Below are positions 32,705-41,655 of a DNA stretch of 64,000 nucleotides, in pieces (position 1 is the stretch's first letter; every line of letters starts with the position of its first letter). The stretch is from assembly GCF_003721515.1 (NCBI RefSeq), contig NZ_RJJD01000002.1:248001-312000 (forward strand). Direction: 5' to 3'. The notes beneath the pieces were generated by a model. It saw only the letters and a list, made by a program, of their open reading frames with translations. It made no database searches and was not told the DNA's origin. The position numbers were made by a program, and so were the translations under genes. The DNA comes from Rufibacter latericius. GTDB taxonomy: Bacteria; Bacteroidota; Bacteroidia; Cytophagales; Hymenobacteraceae.

Positions 32705-33601
32705 TTAGGGGAGGTTTACCCAATCAATGTCTTTTTTGAAACAAGCCAAGGCCTGAGCCTCGGCAGATCCTTCCTGCGGTTCGTGGCTGTAATGCCAGCT
32801 GGCCAAAGGCGGAAGACTCATCAGAATAGATTCGGTGCGTCCGTTGGTTTCGAGCCCGAATTTTGTACCCCGGTCGTTCACCAGGTTAAACTCAACGTAT
32901 CGGCCCCGCCGGATTAATTGCCATTCTTTTTCTTGGGAGCTGAAGTCTTTGTTCTTGTTCTCGTTTACGATGGTGGTATACGTTGGAGCGAAGGTGTCTG
33001 CCACGCCCTGCACAAACGCGAACCGGTCTTCCAAAGTGATCTCGGGGGTAGGGGTGAGCCGATCAAAGAAGATGCCGCCAACGCCCCGGGTTTCCTCGCG
33101 GTGCGGAATGTAGAAATAGTCATCAGCCCACTTCTTGAACTCAGGGTAATAGAGTGGATGAAACCGTTCACAGGTGTTTTTCAATTGCTGGTGGAAAAAC
33201 CGTACCTGATCTCTGTTCACGTAAATGGGCGTGAGGTCGATGCCTCCGCCGAACCAGGCTTCGCCATTTCCGGCTTCAAAATACCGAACGTTCATGTGCG
33301 TGATGGGCACGTGTGGATTGCGCGGGTGAATCACCACAGAAACCCCGGTGGCAAAGAAATGTGGATCGGGTAGGTGAAGGGCCGCCGCTGCCTTGGGGGG
33401 CAATACGCCTTCCACCGCAGAGAAATTCACGCCTCCTTTTTCAAAAACAGCTCCATTCTGGATCACGCGGGCCGCGCCGCCGCCGCCGCCGGGGCGTTCC
33501 CAGTAGTCTTCCTGAAAGCGGGCTTCCCCGTCGCAGGTTTCCAGGTCTTTGCAGAGGCGTTCCTGAAATGACTTAAACCATTTTTGTATCGTATCACTCA
33601 T
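32705..33601 (-). CDS. hemF: Oxygen-dependent coproporphyrinogen III oxidase
   Basis: Oxidative decarboxylation of coproporphyrinogen III to protoporphyrinogen IX in haem synthesis. Motifs are FQEDYWERPGGGGGAARVIQ, HPRNPHVPITHMNVRYFEA, WFGGGIDLTPIYV, HREETRGVGGIFFDRL, RRGRYVEFNLVNDRGTKFGL and SILMSLPPLASW. The ATG at 33601 gives 298 residues, the usual length. The longer frame (to 33721) is unlikely because a -7-type TACTTTTG at 33644-33637 lies inside it; an ATG at 33613 is a close alternative. Confidence 0.96.
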   Translation of the reverse strand: MSDTIQKWFKSFQERLCKDLETCDGEARFQEDYWERPGGGGGAARVIQNGAVFEKGGVNFSAVEGVLPPKAAAALHLPDPHFFATGVSVVIHPRNPHVPITHMNVRYFEAGNGEAWFGGGIDLTPIYVNRDQVRFFHQQLKNTCERFHPLYYPEFKKWADDYFYIPHREETRGVGGIFFDRLTPTPEITLEDRFAFVQGVADTFAPTYTTIVNENKNKDFSSQEKEWQLIRRGRYVEFNLVNDRGTKFGLETNGRTESILMSLPPLASWHYSHEPQEGSAEAQALACFKKDIDWVNLP

Positions 33602-33636
33602 TACTATTTCCATGTTCTGTTTTGGCCACGTTCTGG

Positions 33637-33644
33637 CAAAAGTA
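33637..33644 (-). promoter_or_regulatory. Probable hemF -7 element
   Basis: Minus-strand TACTTTTG fits TAnnTTTG and would start transcription about 30 nt before the chosen hemF ATG. The -33 element is not clear. Confidence 0.45.
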
Positions 33645-33678
33645 GGCGATAAATGGGAGAGCCCCATAATTTCCTGAT

Positions 33679-33709
33679 TTTGCTTTTCACCAGATATGCC
33701 GTACTTTAG
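33679..33709 (+). promoter_or_regulatory. Probable promoter of the E1 fusion gene
   Basis: TTTG, 19 nt, TACTTTAG: one mismatch to the -7 consensus with correct spacing. The start would lie near 33716, about 16 nt before the ATG. Confidence 0.5.
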
Positions 33710-33731
33710 AAATCCGAACAAATGTTAGCTT

Positions 33732-35813
33732 ATGAACCAACCTTCTGTTGAAGCTCCCCCGCAAGTGGAGTTGGATCTTCTGTTGAAAGCCTACCGCCTG
33801 ATGCTCACCGCAAAAGCCATGGCTGACACCTACGAAGAAAACAAAGCCATTTGCAGCAAATACGTACATAGCACTTCCCGCGGCCATGAAGCCATTCAGT
33901 TGGCTACGGCTTTTCATATCACCGAGAAAGACTTTCTATCGGTTTACTACCGTGATGAGTCCATTTTATTGGGTCTGGGGTTGACGCCGTATGAGCTCAT
34001 GCTCCAACTCATGGCCAAGCGCGACGATCCTTTCAGCGGGGGCAGAACCTACTACGGGCACCCCTCGCTCAGAAGAGAGGGCTTTCCGGTAATTCCGCAC
34101 CAAAGCTCCGCCACCGGCATGCAGGCCATTCCAGCTACCGGCATGGCGCATGCGCTCTCCTATCTAGAATCTCAGAACCTGATGGACTCGGCAGAAGGGC
34201 GCGTGGTGATCTGTTCCCTTGGCGACGGATCAGTGACCGAAGGCGAAGTAGCCGAGGCTTTCCAGATGGCGGTCCTCAAAAAGCTGCCCATCATTTACCT
34301 GGTACAAGACAATGAATGGGGTATCTCGGCGAAAGGTACCGAGATGCGGGCCATGGATGCCTACGAATACGCGGCCGGTTTCAAAGGCCTGGAGCGCTTA
34401 CGGGTAGATGGCTCCGATTTCCTGGATTCCTATACCGGACTCACCGAAGCTTTCAGGATTGCCCGCCAGGAACGACGTCCGGTGTTGGTGCACGCCAATT
34501 GTCCGTTACTAGGACATCATACCTCCGGAGTAAGAAGAGAATGGTACCGCGGCGATAACCTGACGGAACATAGTCTCCTGGACCCTTTGCCAAAACTTGG
34601 CACCTATTTGTTAGAACAAGGCATCACCGCCGATGAATTGATTTCCATAGCCCAGGAGGTAAAGCAGGAAGTACAGGCCCAGTATGAAAAAGCGCTTGCC
34701 GCTCCCAACCCGGACCCCGCTACGTTCAACCAACACGAATTCGCCCCAACACCCATCATTGAGGAAACTGGAGACCGATCTCCGGAGAACGCTGAAAAAA
34801 CCACCATGGTAGACGCGGCCCTCCATGCCGTAGACGATCTGCTCAAACAATACCCTGAATCTCTCTTTTATGGGCAGGACGTAGGTGGCGAATTAGGCGG
34901 CGTTTTCAGGGAAGCAGCTTTATTGGCAAAAAAGTACGGCGATAACCGGGTATTCAACACGCCCATTCAGGAAGCCTATATTGTGGGTTCTACCGCCGGA
35001 ATGTCAGCGGTTGGGGCCAAGCCGATTGTAGAGATTCAGTTCGCGGATTACATCTGGCCGGGCATCAACCAATTGGTGGAAGAACTCTCAAAAAGCTGTT
35101 ACCTGAGCATGGGCAAGTTCCCGATTCAATCCCTGATCCGGGTGCCCATTGGGGCTTACGGCGGAGGCGGACCTTACCACTCCGGCAGCATTGAATCTAC
35201 GCTACTGAATATACGTGGCATCAAAGTGGTGTACCCCAGCAATGCTGCCGACATGAAAGGGCTGATGAAAGCTGCCTTTTTGGATCCAAATCCCGTGGTG
35301 ATGCTGGAGCACAAAGGCCTATATTGGTCTAAAGTACCCGGCACCGAGGACGCCAAAACCACCGAACCTGCCGCAGACTACATCCTGCCATTGGGGAAAG
35401 CCCACGTAGTACAACAAGCGTCTGAGGAGCAGCTAAGTCAAGGAAACAGCCTCACCGTGATCACCTATGGCATGGGCGTATACTGGGCGAAAGCGGCCAG
35501 CAAACAAATTCCTGGTTCAGTGGAAATCGTGGATCTGCGAACGTTGAATCCGCTGGACTATGACACGGTGGAAGCATCAGTGAAACGCCACGGCAAAGTG
35601 CTGGTACTAACCGAAGAACCGCTCCTGAACTCCTTCGCCGAGTCACTGGCGGGCCGCATCAGCAAAACCTGTTTCCGGTACCTGGATGCCCCGGTTTTTA
35701 CCCTGGGTGCCGAGAACCTGCCCGCCGTTCCCCTGAATGTGGAATTGGAGAAAATGATGCTGCCCAACGCTGATAAGGTTCGGGCTTCTTTGCAGGAACT
35801 GCTGGAGTATTAG
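33732..35813 (+). CDS. 2-oxoacid dehydrogenase E1, alpha and beta subunits fused
   Basis: Thiamine-diphosphate decarboxylase component of a branched-chain 2-oxoacid or pyruvate dehydrogenase complex. The 693 residues join an alpha-like half (about 1-340: YYRDESILLGLGLTPYELM, GDGSVTEGEVAEAFQMAVLK, the TPP-binding GDG...DNEWGIS) to a beta-like half (about 355-693: GQDVGGELGGVFREAALL, FNTPIQEAYIVGSTAGMSAV, GAYGGGGPYHSGSIESTL, VVYPSNAADMKGLMKAAF). Such fusions are common in Bacteroidota. No E2, E3 or other complex gene lies nearby, so the substrate cannot be read from context. Confidence 0.92.
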   Translation: MNQPSVEAPPQVELDLLLKAYRLMLTAKAMADTYEENKAICSKYVHSTSRGHEAIQLATAFHITEKDFLSVYYRDESILLGLGLTPYELMLQLMAKRDDPFSGGRTYYGHPSLRREGFPVIPHQSSATGMQAIPATGMAHALSYLESQNLMDSAEGRVVICSLGDGSVTEGEVAEAFQMAVLKKLPIIYLVQDNEWGISAKGTEMRAMDAYEYAAGFKGLERLRVDGSDFLDSYTGLTEAFRIARQERRPVLVHANCPLLGHHTSGVRREWYRGDNLTEHSLLDPLPKLGTYLLEQGITADELISIAQEVKQEVQAQYEKALAAPNPDPATFNQHEFAPTPIIEETGDRSPENAEKTTMVDAALHAVDDLLKQYPESLFYGQDVGGELGGVFREAALLAKKYGDNRVFNTPIQEAYIVGSTAGMSAVGAKPIVEIQFADYIWPGINQLVEELSKSCYLSMGKFPIQSLIRVPIGAYGGGGPYHSGSIESTLLNIRGIKVVYPSNAADMKGLMKAAFLDPNPVVMLEHKGLYWSKVPGTEDAKTTEPAADYILPLGKAHVVQQASEEQLSQGNSLTVITYGMGVYWAKAASKQIPGSVEIVDLRTLNPLDYDTVEASVKRHGKVLVLTEEPLLNSFAESLAGRISKTCFRYLDAPVFTLGAENLPAVPLNVELEKMMLPNADKVRASLQELLEY

Positions 35814-35959
35814 GTAAACAAAACAACAGGAAAGACAACCAACATTTGATAAACTCTCATTTATCATCCTAAAAGAATCATGTGATCCAACTGTAATGCC
35901 GCTTTTATTAATGTGATTAAATGTTTTCGAGTCCCTCCCGAAAATAAATGAGAGGTTAT

Positions 35960-36026
35960 AAAAAGAGTAGCTCCAGTTTAGGCGGTGTTTTCATAAAACA
36001 TTGCTAAAACTGGAGCTACCCTTTTT
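35960..36026. repeat. DGP palindrome copy 15 nested in a long bidirectional terminator
   Basis: Nearly 30-bp stem: outer GTAGCTCCAGTTTAG/CTAAAACTGGAGCTAC, inner GCGGTGTTTTC/AAAACATTGC, flanked by AAAAAG and CTTTTT. It lies between converging genes. Confidence 0.9.
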
Positions 36027-36066
36027 GCTTTAAACCTCACACTTTCTTGGAGGCAAAAAGCTTCGT

Positions 36067-38559
36067 TTAGAAGGGATACCCAATACCTAGGTTGAAAGTG
36101 GTTTGTGTGTTATTTCCGAAGATCCGGTCGCTGCGGAATTGGTTGATGACAAAACGGTTGCCCTGCGTCAAAGAAGGGTCGTAGACTTTGGTAGCGATAT
36201 CGAAGCGCAAAATGGCGAAGGTAAAGTCTAACCTCACTCCAAAGCCAGTGCCCACCGCTAGTTCTTTGTAAAAGCGGTTGATCTCAAACTTAGCCCCGGG
36301 TTGGGCCACATACAATTCAGGGTTAGGGTTGGTGTTCCGCTCGTTGAACAACCAAATGTTACCGGCATCCAGGAAAAGGGCTCCGTTTACATTGGTGTTG
36401 CCGAAACGGAACATCCTGAAGCGGAATTCAGAGTTGAGTTCCAACAAGATCTCCCCGGTCTGTTCGAAAAGGTAATCAGATTCGCCGGTTTCCTTGTTGA
36501 TGAGGGCGCTGGAGCCTGGTCCCAATCGGCGGGGCAGCCAGGCCCGAACGCTGGAAGAACCTCCCGCAAAAAAGTACTTGTCGTACGGCAGCGCCCGCGA
36601 CTCTCCCAGGGGTTTGGCAACTCCGCCGTTGGCGCGGTACACAAACGTCATGTTATTCCCAAGTGCATGGTACCGGCGGTAATCAAGGTTCAGTTTTGCA
36701 AAGCGGTAAGTATTGAAATCCTGGACCTGCTCGGCTATATAATTCCACAGCAACCCGCCGGTTTCCGCAAAAAGGCGGAATAGTTTGGCGTCGTTGGATT
36801 GGTTGTAATTTGCAGTGTTGTAGAGGCTGGTGAAGTTGATGGAGGAGACAAAGGCATTTTTAAAACTTTCGTTCAACGGGTTACCAGACTGTTCCAGGGT
36901 CTGAAGGTACTGATTGAAAAGTGGGTCAATCCGGGGAGTACTTATGACGTTAATATCCAGGGGCGAGAAGCTGAACTGATGGATGTTGAGCCGCTGCCAG
37001 ATGTAGTCAAATGAGAAATCAAGGTTGGTTCTGGTGTATTCGTTTCGGTCTACGTAGGTGTAACCCGTACTGAAACGGGTGCGCGGATTAAACCGGATCA
37101 ACACATCGTTGGTCCTGAACGGAACCAGGATCTGGGGGAAAGTTACGCCCATGTCAGCCCCAATCTCGGTTCTTCTTCCTACGGTGGTGGTATTGCGTTG
37201 CAGCTGTCCCTCGATTCCGGCCCGTACCCCGATGTCAAAGATTTCGGCTCCGCCAAAGATATTCCTGATCCTGAAACGAAGGCTGGCGTAAGGACCCGGC
37301 ACTTGTTCGGTAAAGGTGCCGCCAACCTCCGTGGTTTCCTGGAAGCGGGGCAGCAGGGCCGTGTTAATCTGGGCATTCAGCAATCCCTTGTTGGGCTCTG
37401 AGCCCAGAGAGTCAACTTTGGTGTAACTGATGGTGGTGTACTTGAAAACATCCAGGTTGCTGATGATGCGCTGGTTATTTAAGGTACGGTTAGCTGAGTA
37501 AGTCTGGCCTTTCCTGACGATGACTTTCCGGATCAGGATACGCGGTTTTACTTGTTGCTCATACGCTAGGAAATGGATGTTATTCAACTCAACCGTATCC
37601 CGGGACCGGCCAAAGCGGTTGAGCCCGGCATCTGAAGTAAAAAAGACATCGTTGATGGTATAGACTTTATGCACCGTGGTATCACTTGGGTTAGACACCA
37701 ACGTGTTCAGCCGCACGGTGTACTCCTCATAACTGGTGTCTGCCTCTACGGTGATGAACTGCTGCCGGAAATCATAAAATCCGTTGTTCTTCAGGAGCTG
37801 CTCCAGGCGGGAACGTTCCTGGGTAAGCAGGGCCTCGTCAAAGTTCTGGTTCAGTTTAATCAGGCTGGCGGCTTTATTTTCGTTCAACAGCCGGAGGATG
37901 GTGGTATCAGGAACCTGGTAGGTGTCCTGGGTGATCACATACGGTTTATCTTCCTGCACCTGCAGGGTGACGAACACTTTCTTGTTTTTAACCTCGGTGG
38001 TGGAGGAAACCTTGTTCCGAAAGAAGCCTTTGGAGGCCAGGTAAATGCCCACCTGATCCACGGTCTGCACCAGTTTTAGGGAGTCAAAGATGGCGGGGGG
38101 CTCCCCAACGGTACGCATGAGCCAGTTGCCGTTCTCCTTCTTGTTCTGCAGTTTGTTTAAGTGGTTCTCTTTTTTTTCGATGAGCTTGTCCACCTTCACA
38201 GAGTCGCTGCCCGCCCGCTGAATGCGGCGGTTGTGGTCAGCGGTTTCTTCTTCTATGTTCCGCTGGATGCGCTCTGGGTTGTAGAAGCGTTTTCCTAAAT
38301 AATACAGGTTCAAATAGATAGGAGCACCCAGCACCCGGCGGTTAGGTTTCTGTTGGTATAAGGGCGTAATGGCAGATTTGTCGGCTTGTTCAACTCCCTC
38401 TAGTTTTATTTTCCAGAGCAGGCGCTCATTCTGGGCAAGGTGATGGGTGGGCGTACAGCCCATGGATAAGCCCAGCATTGTGAATACCGCGCCGAATACG
38501 TAATATCGTAGCTTCAAACGTAGAAAGGTTATGATCTCAAAGGGGCTTTTGAAGTACAT
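36067..38559 (-). CDS. tamL: Translocation and assembly module lipoprotein TamL (BamA/TamA superfamily)
   Basis: Outer-membrane beta-barrel lipoprotein of the Bacteroidota Tam system, thought to work with TamB in envelope biogenesis. The 830 residues have a lipobox (MLGLSMGC), a periplasmic N-terminal half with POTRA-like repeats (about 60-410: GVEQADKSAITPLYQQKPNR, KVFVTLQVQEDKPYVI) and a C-terminal 16-strand-like barrel with FFAGGSSSVRAWLPRRLGPG and the final aromatic NLGIGYPF. The ATG at 38559 overlaps the divergent methyltransferase gene by 29 nt. A TTG at 38517 (MKLRYYVFG) would avoid this and give a neater signal peptide. Confidence 0.9.
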   Translation of the reverse strand: MYFKSPFEIITFLRLKLRYYVFGAVFTMLGLSMGCTPTHHLAQNERLLWKIKLEGVEQADKSAITPLYQQKPNRRVLGAPIYLNLYYLGKRFYNPERIQRNIEEETADHNRRIQRAGSDSVKVDKLIEKKENHLNKLQNKKENGNWLMRTVGEPPAIFDSLKLVQTVDQVGIYLASKGFFRNKVSSTTEVKNKKVFVTLQVQEDKPYVITQDTYQVPDTTILRLLNENKAASLIKLNQNFDEALLTQERSRLEQLLKNNGFYDFRQQFITVEADTSYEEYTVRLNTLVSNPSDTTVHKVYTINDVFFTSDAGLNRFGRSRDTVELNNIHFLAYEQQVKPRILIRKVIVRKGQTYSANRTLNNQRIISNLDVFKYTTISYTKVDSLGSEPNKGLLNAQINTALLPRFQETTEVGGTFTEQVPGPYASLRFRIRNIFGGAEIFDIGVRAGIEGQLQRNTTTVGRRTEIGADMGVTFPQILVPFRTNDVLIRFNPRTRFSTGYTYVDRNEYTRTNLDFSFDYIWQRLNIHQFSFSPLDINVISTPRIDPLFNQYLQTLEQSGNPLNESFKNAFVSSINFTSLYNTANYNQSNDAKLFRLFAETGGLLWNYIAEQVQDFNTYRFAKLNLDYRRYHALGNNMTFVYRANGGVAKPLGESRALPYDKYFFAGGSSSVRAWLPRRLGPGSSALINKETGESDYLFEQTGEILLELNSEFRFRMFRFGNTNVNGALFLDAGNIWLFNERNTNPNPELYVAQPGAKFEINRFYKELAVGTGFGVRLDFTFAILRFDIATKVYDPSLTQGNRFVINQFRSDRIFGNNTQTTFNLGIGYPF

Positions 38560-39277
38560 TAGGTCACTGCAAATAAAGAAATATCGGTTGCTTCACCAAG
38601 CTTTCACCGTGGAAGGTGAAAAGAGCGTGGCCGAACTGCTGCAATCAGACTTTGAACTGGAAACGGTGCTGGCCACGGAAAAATTTCTATCCAAACATAC
38701 CCATCTGTTCAGGAAAGGTTTTGAGGTAATTACCGTAGGAGAGGAGGAACTTGGAAAAGCCGGTTCCATGGAAACCAACAACGCTGCCCTGGCCATCGCA
38801 AAGATGCGCCCCATTCCCCAATTTACCTGGGAAAACCACCCCTTTGTACTTGCCCTGGACGAAGTAAGAGACCCCGGCAACCTGGGCACCATCATCCGCA
38901 TCGCAGATTGGTACGGCCTCACCTCCATTGTACTCTCTGAGACTTCCGCTGATTTCTACAACCAGAAAGTCATTGCCGCCACCATGGGTTCGTTCACCCG
39001 TATCACCCCTCATTATGTTGATTTAGTAGCTTTTTTGGAAAAAAGGCCACAAAACGTGGATGTCTACGGCGCAGCCCTGGAAGGGGAAAACGTGCACCGG
39101 ATAAACCTGCAACCCGAAGGTGTGCTGGTCATGGGCAACGAGTCCCACGGCATCCGGCCAGAGATCATGGAACTGGTCACGCAACCGTTGCACATACCAG
39201 GAAGGGGCGGAGCAGAGTCCTTAAATGTAGGGACAGCCACTGCTATTCTACTGGATAACTTCTTCCGGAATATCTAA
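38531..39277 (+). CDS. SpoU/TrmH-family RNA 2'-O-methyltransferase
   Basis: SAM-dependent ribose methylation of rRNA or tRNA. The 248 residues comprise an N-terminal substrate-binding region (SLQIKKYRLLHQAFTVEGEK, an L30e-like fold) and the SPOUT domain with motif 1 LALDEVRDPGNLGTIIRIAD, motif 2 VLVMGNESHGIRPE and motif 3 LHIPGRGGAESLNVGTATAI. The start gives the typical opening SKGLLKYIRSLQ. It is head-to-head with tamL with overlapping 5' ends. Confidence 0.94.
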   Translation: MISKGLLKYIRSLQIKKYRLLHQAFTVEGEKSVAELLQSDFELETVLATEKFLSKHTHLFRKGFEVITVGEEELGKAGSMETNNAALAIAKMRPIPQFTWENHPFVLALDEVRDPGNLGTIIRIADWYGLTSIVLSETSADFYNQKVIAATMGSFTRITPHYVDLVAFLEKRPQNVDVYGAALEGENVHRINLQPEGVLVMGNESHGIRPEIMELVTQPLHIPGRGGAESLNVGTATAILLDNFFRNI

Positions 39278-39470
39278 CCATACATATCTGTATTGGGGCC
39301 TTTATTCCTTCTGTCATCCTGAAGGGATTTTTTGGCCGAACTAATTATGCAATAAAAAAGCGCTACTTCTAATGCCCCCATTTTTTTAAGGGTGGCACCA
39401 AGAAGGAAGTAATTCCCAATCTTCTTGAAAGCCCTTACTGGCGCTTTAATCCCTTGAAGGCTGAAGTTTT

Positions 39471-39506
39471 GTTTTAATGGTACTTTACAGAAAAGGCCTT
39501 CAAAAC
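39471..39506. repeat. DGP palindrome copy 16
   Basis: GTTTTAATGGTACTTTAC against GAAAAGGCCTTCAAAAC. It lies 37 nt before a bidirectional terminator. Confidence 0.6.
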
Positions 39507-39543
39507 AGGAATTCTTTCAATTAAAAGGAAAACATGGCTGGTA

Positions 39544-39581
39544 AAAACAAAAGAGGAGCGAAGTCGCTCCTCTTTTGTTTT
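39544..39581. terminator. Bidirectional terminator
   Basis: AAAACAAAAGAGGAGCGA, AG, then the exact complement: 18-bp arms with A- and T-tracts at the ends. It lies between the methyltransferase gene and the converging barrel-protein gene. Confidence 0.93.
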
Positions 39582-39600
39582 CATATGTTCTTACTTCAGG

Positions 39601-40743
39601 TTAGAATTTCAGGATTCTTACTCCGGCGGCGAAGGCGTTGGCTTTTGGTCCTTTGTTGTCCTGGAACATATCATTCAGGTTATACTTGGCGAAGAACTCC
39701 AGGCTTCTTACTCCGATGAACCCGGAGAGGCCGTATTGGAAATCGTTCAGGTAGAAATCATCTTTGGCTTTGCTCTTCACGTTGTCCCCGGCTTGGGAGT
39801 ATTTCACTTTGGAGTGGCTGCTGAGCATGTAGCCAACGAAACCTCCGCCGCCTAGTTTAAAGGCTGTTTTGCCTTTTCTGTTTTTGAAATCGAAACCCAG
39901 TTCCAAGGGCACGTTCAGGGAAGTAGTGGCCAGTTTGCTTTTCTCCAGGTTGATTCCAGTGGGGATCACAAAGTCGGTTTTCTCGCCCGTGTTCTGGATC
40001 ATGATGTTGTCATCAAACATGTAGTTGTGGAAGTCAACCGTGAATCCGGTGATGAGGCGCACAGGGCTTTCTTCTCCGCCAATGCGATTGTACCATTTGG
40101 TATTCAAGCTGATGTAGCGGGAAGCTGCTGTCCTGAATTTTATGTCTTGTACCGGGCTGCCGGCCAGTTCTTCTTTGTTCAGCCAGGTAGAAAGGCCCGC
40201 GTCTATCTGGAAATCCAAAGTTCTTCTAGGGTGACGGTTTTTATACCGCTCCTCATCCCTTTCCCTTACTTCGGTAGTGTCAGCATCGCCCACGTTTACC
40301 TTTACCTTAGTGGAGTTGGTGTCTTCGTTGTGGTCAATGTCAATGCCTACTTTGTCGGTGATCCTGATGCGTTTCTTTTCTTTGATGGTCACCTCGGTAC
40401 CCTCAGGGCCGTTCTGGGAAATGGTAATGTTCACGTCCTCAGAAGTGTTGGCCTGCGACTTGTCAATGGTCACGGTCACCTCGTCGCCTTTTTTTCCGGC
40501 CGCTTCAATCTGGTCGGCGTATTTTTCCACCAGTTGCATCAGGGAGTCTATGCTCTGGTTTTTTAGATTTTTCAAATCTTTCACGTCTTTCACCACAATC
40601 AGCAACCGGGCTTCATTTTTGAGCTTCAAAATGAGCGTATCCTGGATTGCAGCCGGTTTAGGGCTAAATGAACTGGCGTGAGAAGGCAAGGCGATAGCTG
40701 CAGCCATCATGATGGCCGTAAGCAGGGCATACATACGTTTCAT
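39601..40743 (-). CDS. Outer-membrane beta-barrel protein in an ECF sigma operon
   Basis: Probable outer-membrane protein of 380 residues; I do not recognise its specific role. A signal peptide covers about 1-24. About 40-170 is a charged, coiled-coil-prone and beta-rich periplasmic region (KDVKDLKNLKNQSIDSLMQL; many Asp, Glu, Lys, Thr). About 185-380 is a barrel of alternating aromatic and polar strands (PLELGFDFKNRKGKTAFKLG, GVRSLEFFAKYNLND) ending in GVRILKF, with the terminal Phe typical of barrel proteins. It is 12 nt downstream of the anti-sigma-like gene and may be a target or sensor of the operon. Confidence 0.75.
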   Translation of the reverse strand: MKRMYALLTAIMMAAAIALPSHASSFSPKPAAIQDTLILKLKNEARLLIVVKDVKDLKNLKNQSIDSLMQLVEKYADQIEAAGKKGDEVTVTIDKSQANTSEDVNITISQNGPEGTEVTIKEKKRIRITDKVGIDIDHNEDTNSTKVKVNVGDADTTEVRERDEERYKNRHPRRTLDFQIDAGLSTWLNKEELAGSPVQDIKFRTAASRYISLNTKWYNRIGGEESPVRLITGFTVDFHNYMFDDNIMIQNTGEKTDFVIPTGINLEKSKLATTSLNVPLELGFDFKNRKGKTAFKLGGGGFVGYMLSSHSKVKYSQAGDNVKSKAKDDFYLNDFQYGLSGFIGVRSLEFFAKYNLNDMFQDNKGPKANAFAAGVRILKF

Positions 40744-40755
40744 TGAAATGGGATT

Positions 40756-41643
40756 TTAGAGTTCTATGGACTTTGTGATTTTTTTGTTTCCTATGCGGGT
40801 TTCCAAGGCATAGGTGTGTTTGGTAATTCCTAGTTCTGAAAGGTTCACTTTCTCACCGTCTTTGAGGTTCTTCACTTGTTTCAGGATGCCTTTCAGAACA
40901 CGTCCTGTTCCAGCTTGCCCCTCAGTCTGCGGTGTGTCAGTTTCTTTAGTAGATGCCTGGGCGAGGGATGGGGTTGCCTGGGCATTGTCTAATTTTACAA
41001 TTATTTCTAAACCGCCGGCAGCATCTGGAGTAGCTTTCGTAGCCTCCTGGGTTTTAGAAGGCGTAGTGGCCGCCATCATCACCGGTTCTTGGGCTTTTTC
41101 CGGAGCTTTTGGTCTTTCAAGCTCCCGAGCTTCATTTCTTCTGGTCTCTCCCGCCGCAGCCTTCACCTTTTCTTTGGCAACCGGGGCAATAGGCTTGGTA
41201 TTCACCGAAGCCAGGGCTTGGTTTTGCTCTGGTGTTTGGGAAGGAGTTACGGGAAAAGAGGCTGTATTCTCATTTTCATTTGATGCCGGGGCGGTGGTAT
41301 TTTCCACTGAAGGAGAAATCACCTTTGGGGTAGAGGGTTTGGCATCTTGCACCGTGGCCACTGTACCTGAAGGTTGCAGCGGATCAATGTTCTCCCGATT
41401 CACCCAAAGTCCCACGCTCAACAACATGGTCACCGCTGCGGCGGCAGAGTAATACCACATTCTTATGGTGCCGCGCTCCTCTTTCTCTTCAGAAGCCACC
41501 GGCACCATGAATGGATTAGGGGTTTCCGGCTGACTCGCCTGTTGCATGCGGGCCTGCATCCGCTCCCAAACATCGTTAGATGGGGTAACCGGTTTGTCTT
41601 TGAGTTTATCTCTGAATAATTTATCTAAATCTTCTGCGCTCAT
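40756..41643 (-). CDS. Single-pass membrane protein, probable anti-sigma factor
   Basis: 295 residues. About 1-60 is a cytoplasmic, charged segment with a helix (LFRDKLKDKPVTPSNDVWER). About 62-81 is one membrane helix (MWYYSAAAAVTMLLSVGLW). About 90-225 is a low-complexity periplasmic stretch rich in Thr, Pro, Ala and Lys. About 230-295 is a small folded end (VKNLKDGEKVNLSELGITKH). Position right after an ECF sigma gene, 12 nt spacing, and topology suggest an anti-sigma role. The N-terminus does not show a zinc-binding HxxxCxxC motif, so the role is inferred from context. Confidence 0.7.
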   Translation of the reverse strand: MSAEDLDKLFRDKLKDKPVTPSNDVWERMQARMQQASQPETPNPFMVPVASEEKEERGTIRMWYYSAAAAVTMLLSVGLWVNRENIDPLQPSGTVATVQDAKPSTPKVISPSVENTTAPASNENENTASFPVTPSQTPEQNQALASVNTKPIAPVAKEKVKAAAGETRRNEARELERPKAPEKAQEPVMMAATTPSKTQEATKATPDAAGGLEIIVKLDNAQATPSLAQASTKETDTPQTEGQAGTGRVLKGILKQVKNLKDGEKVNLSELGITKHTYALETRIGNKKITKSIEL

Positions 41644-41655
41644 AGTTTTATCTGA

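Larger units (their letters stand above)
39278..39600. other. Intergenic region with structured sequence and terminator
   Basis: 323 nt between converging genes. Besides DGP copy 16 and a terminator, 39356-39446 is bracketed by AAAGCGC and GCGCTTT and contains further partial complementarity (CTTCT/AAGAAG). It could fold as one structured RNA. I see no small ORF of note. Confidence 0.4.
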
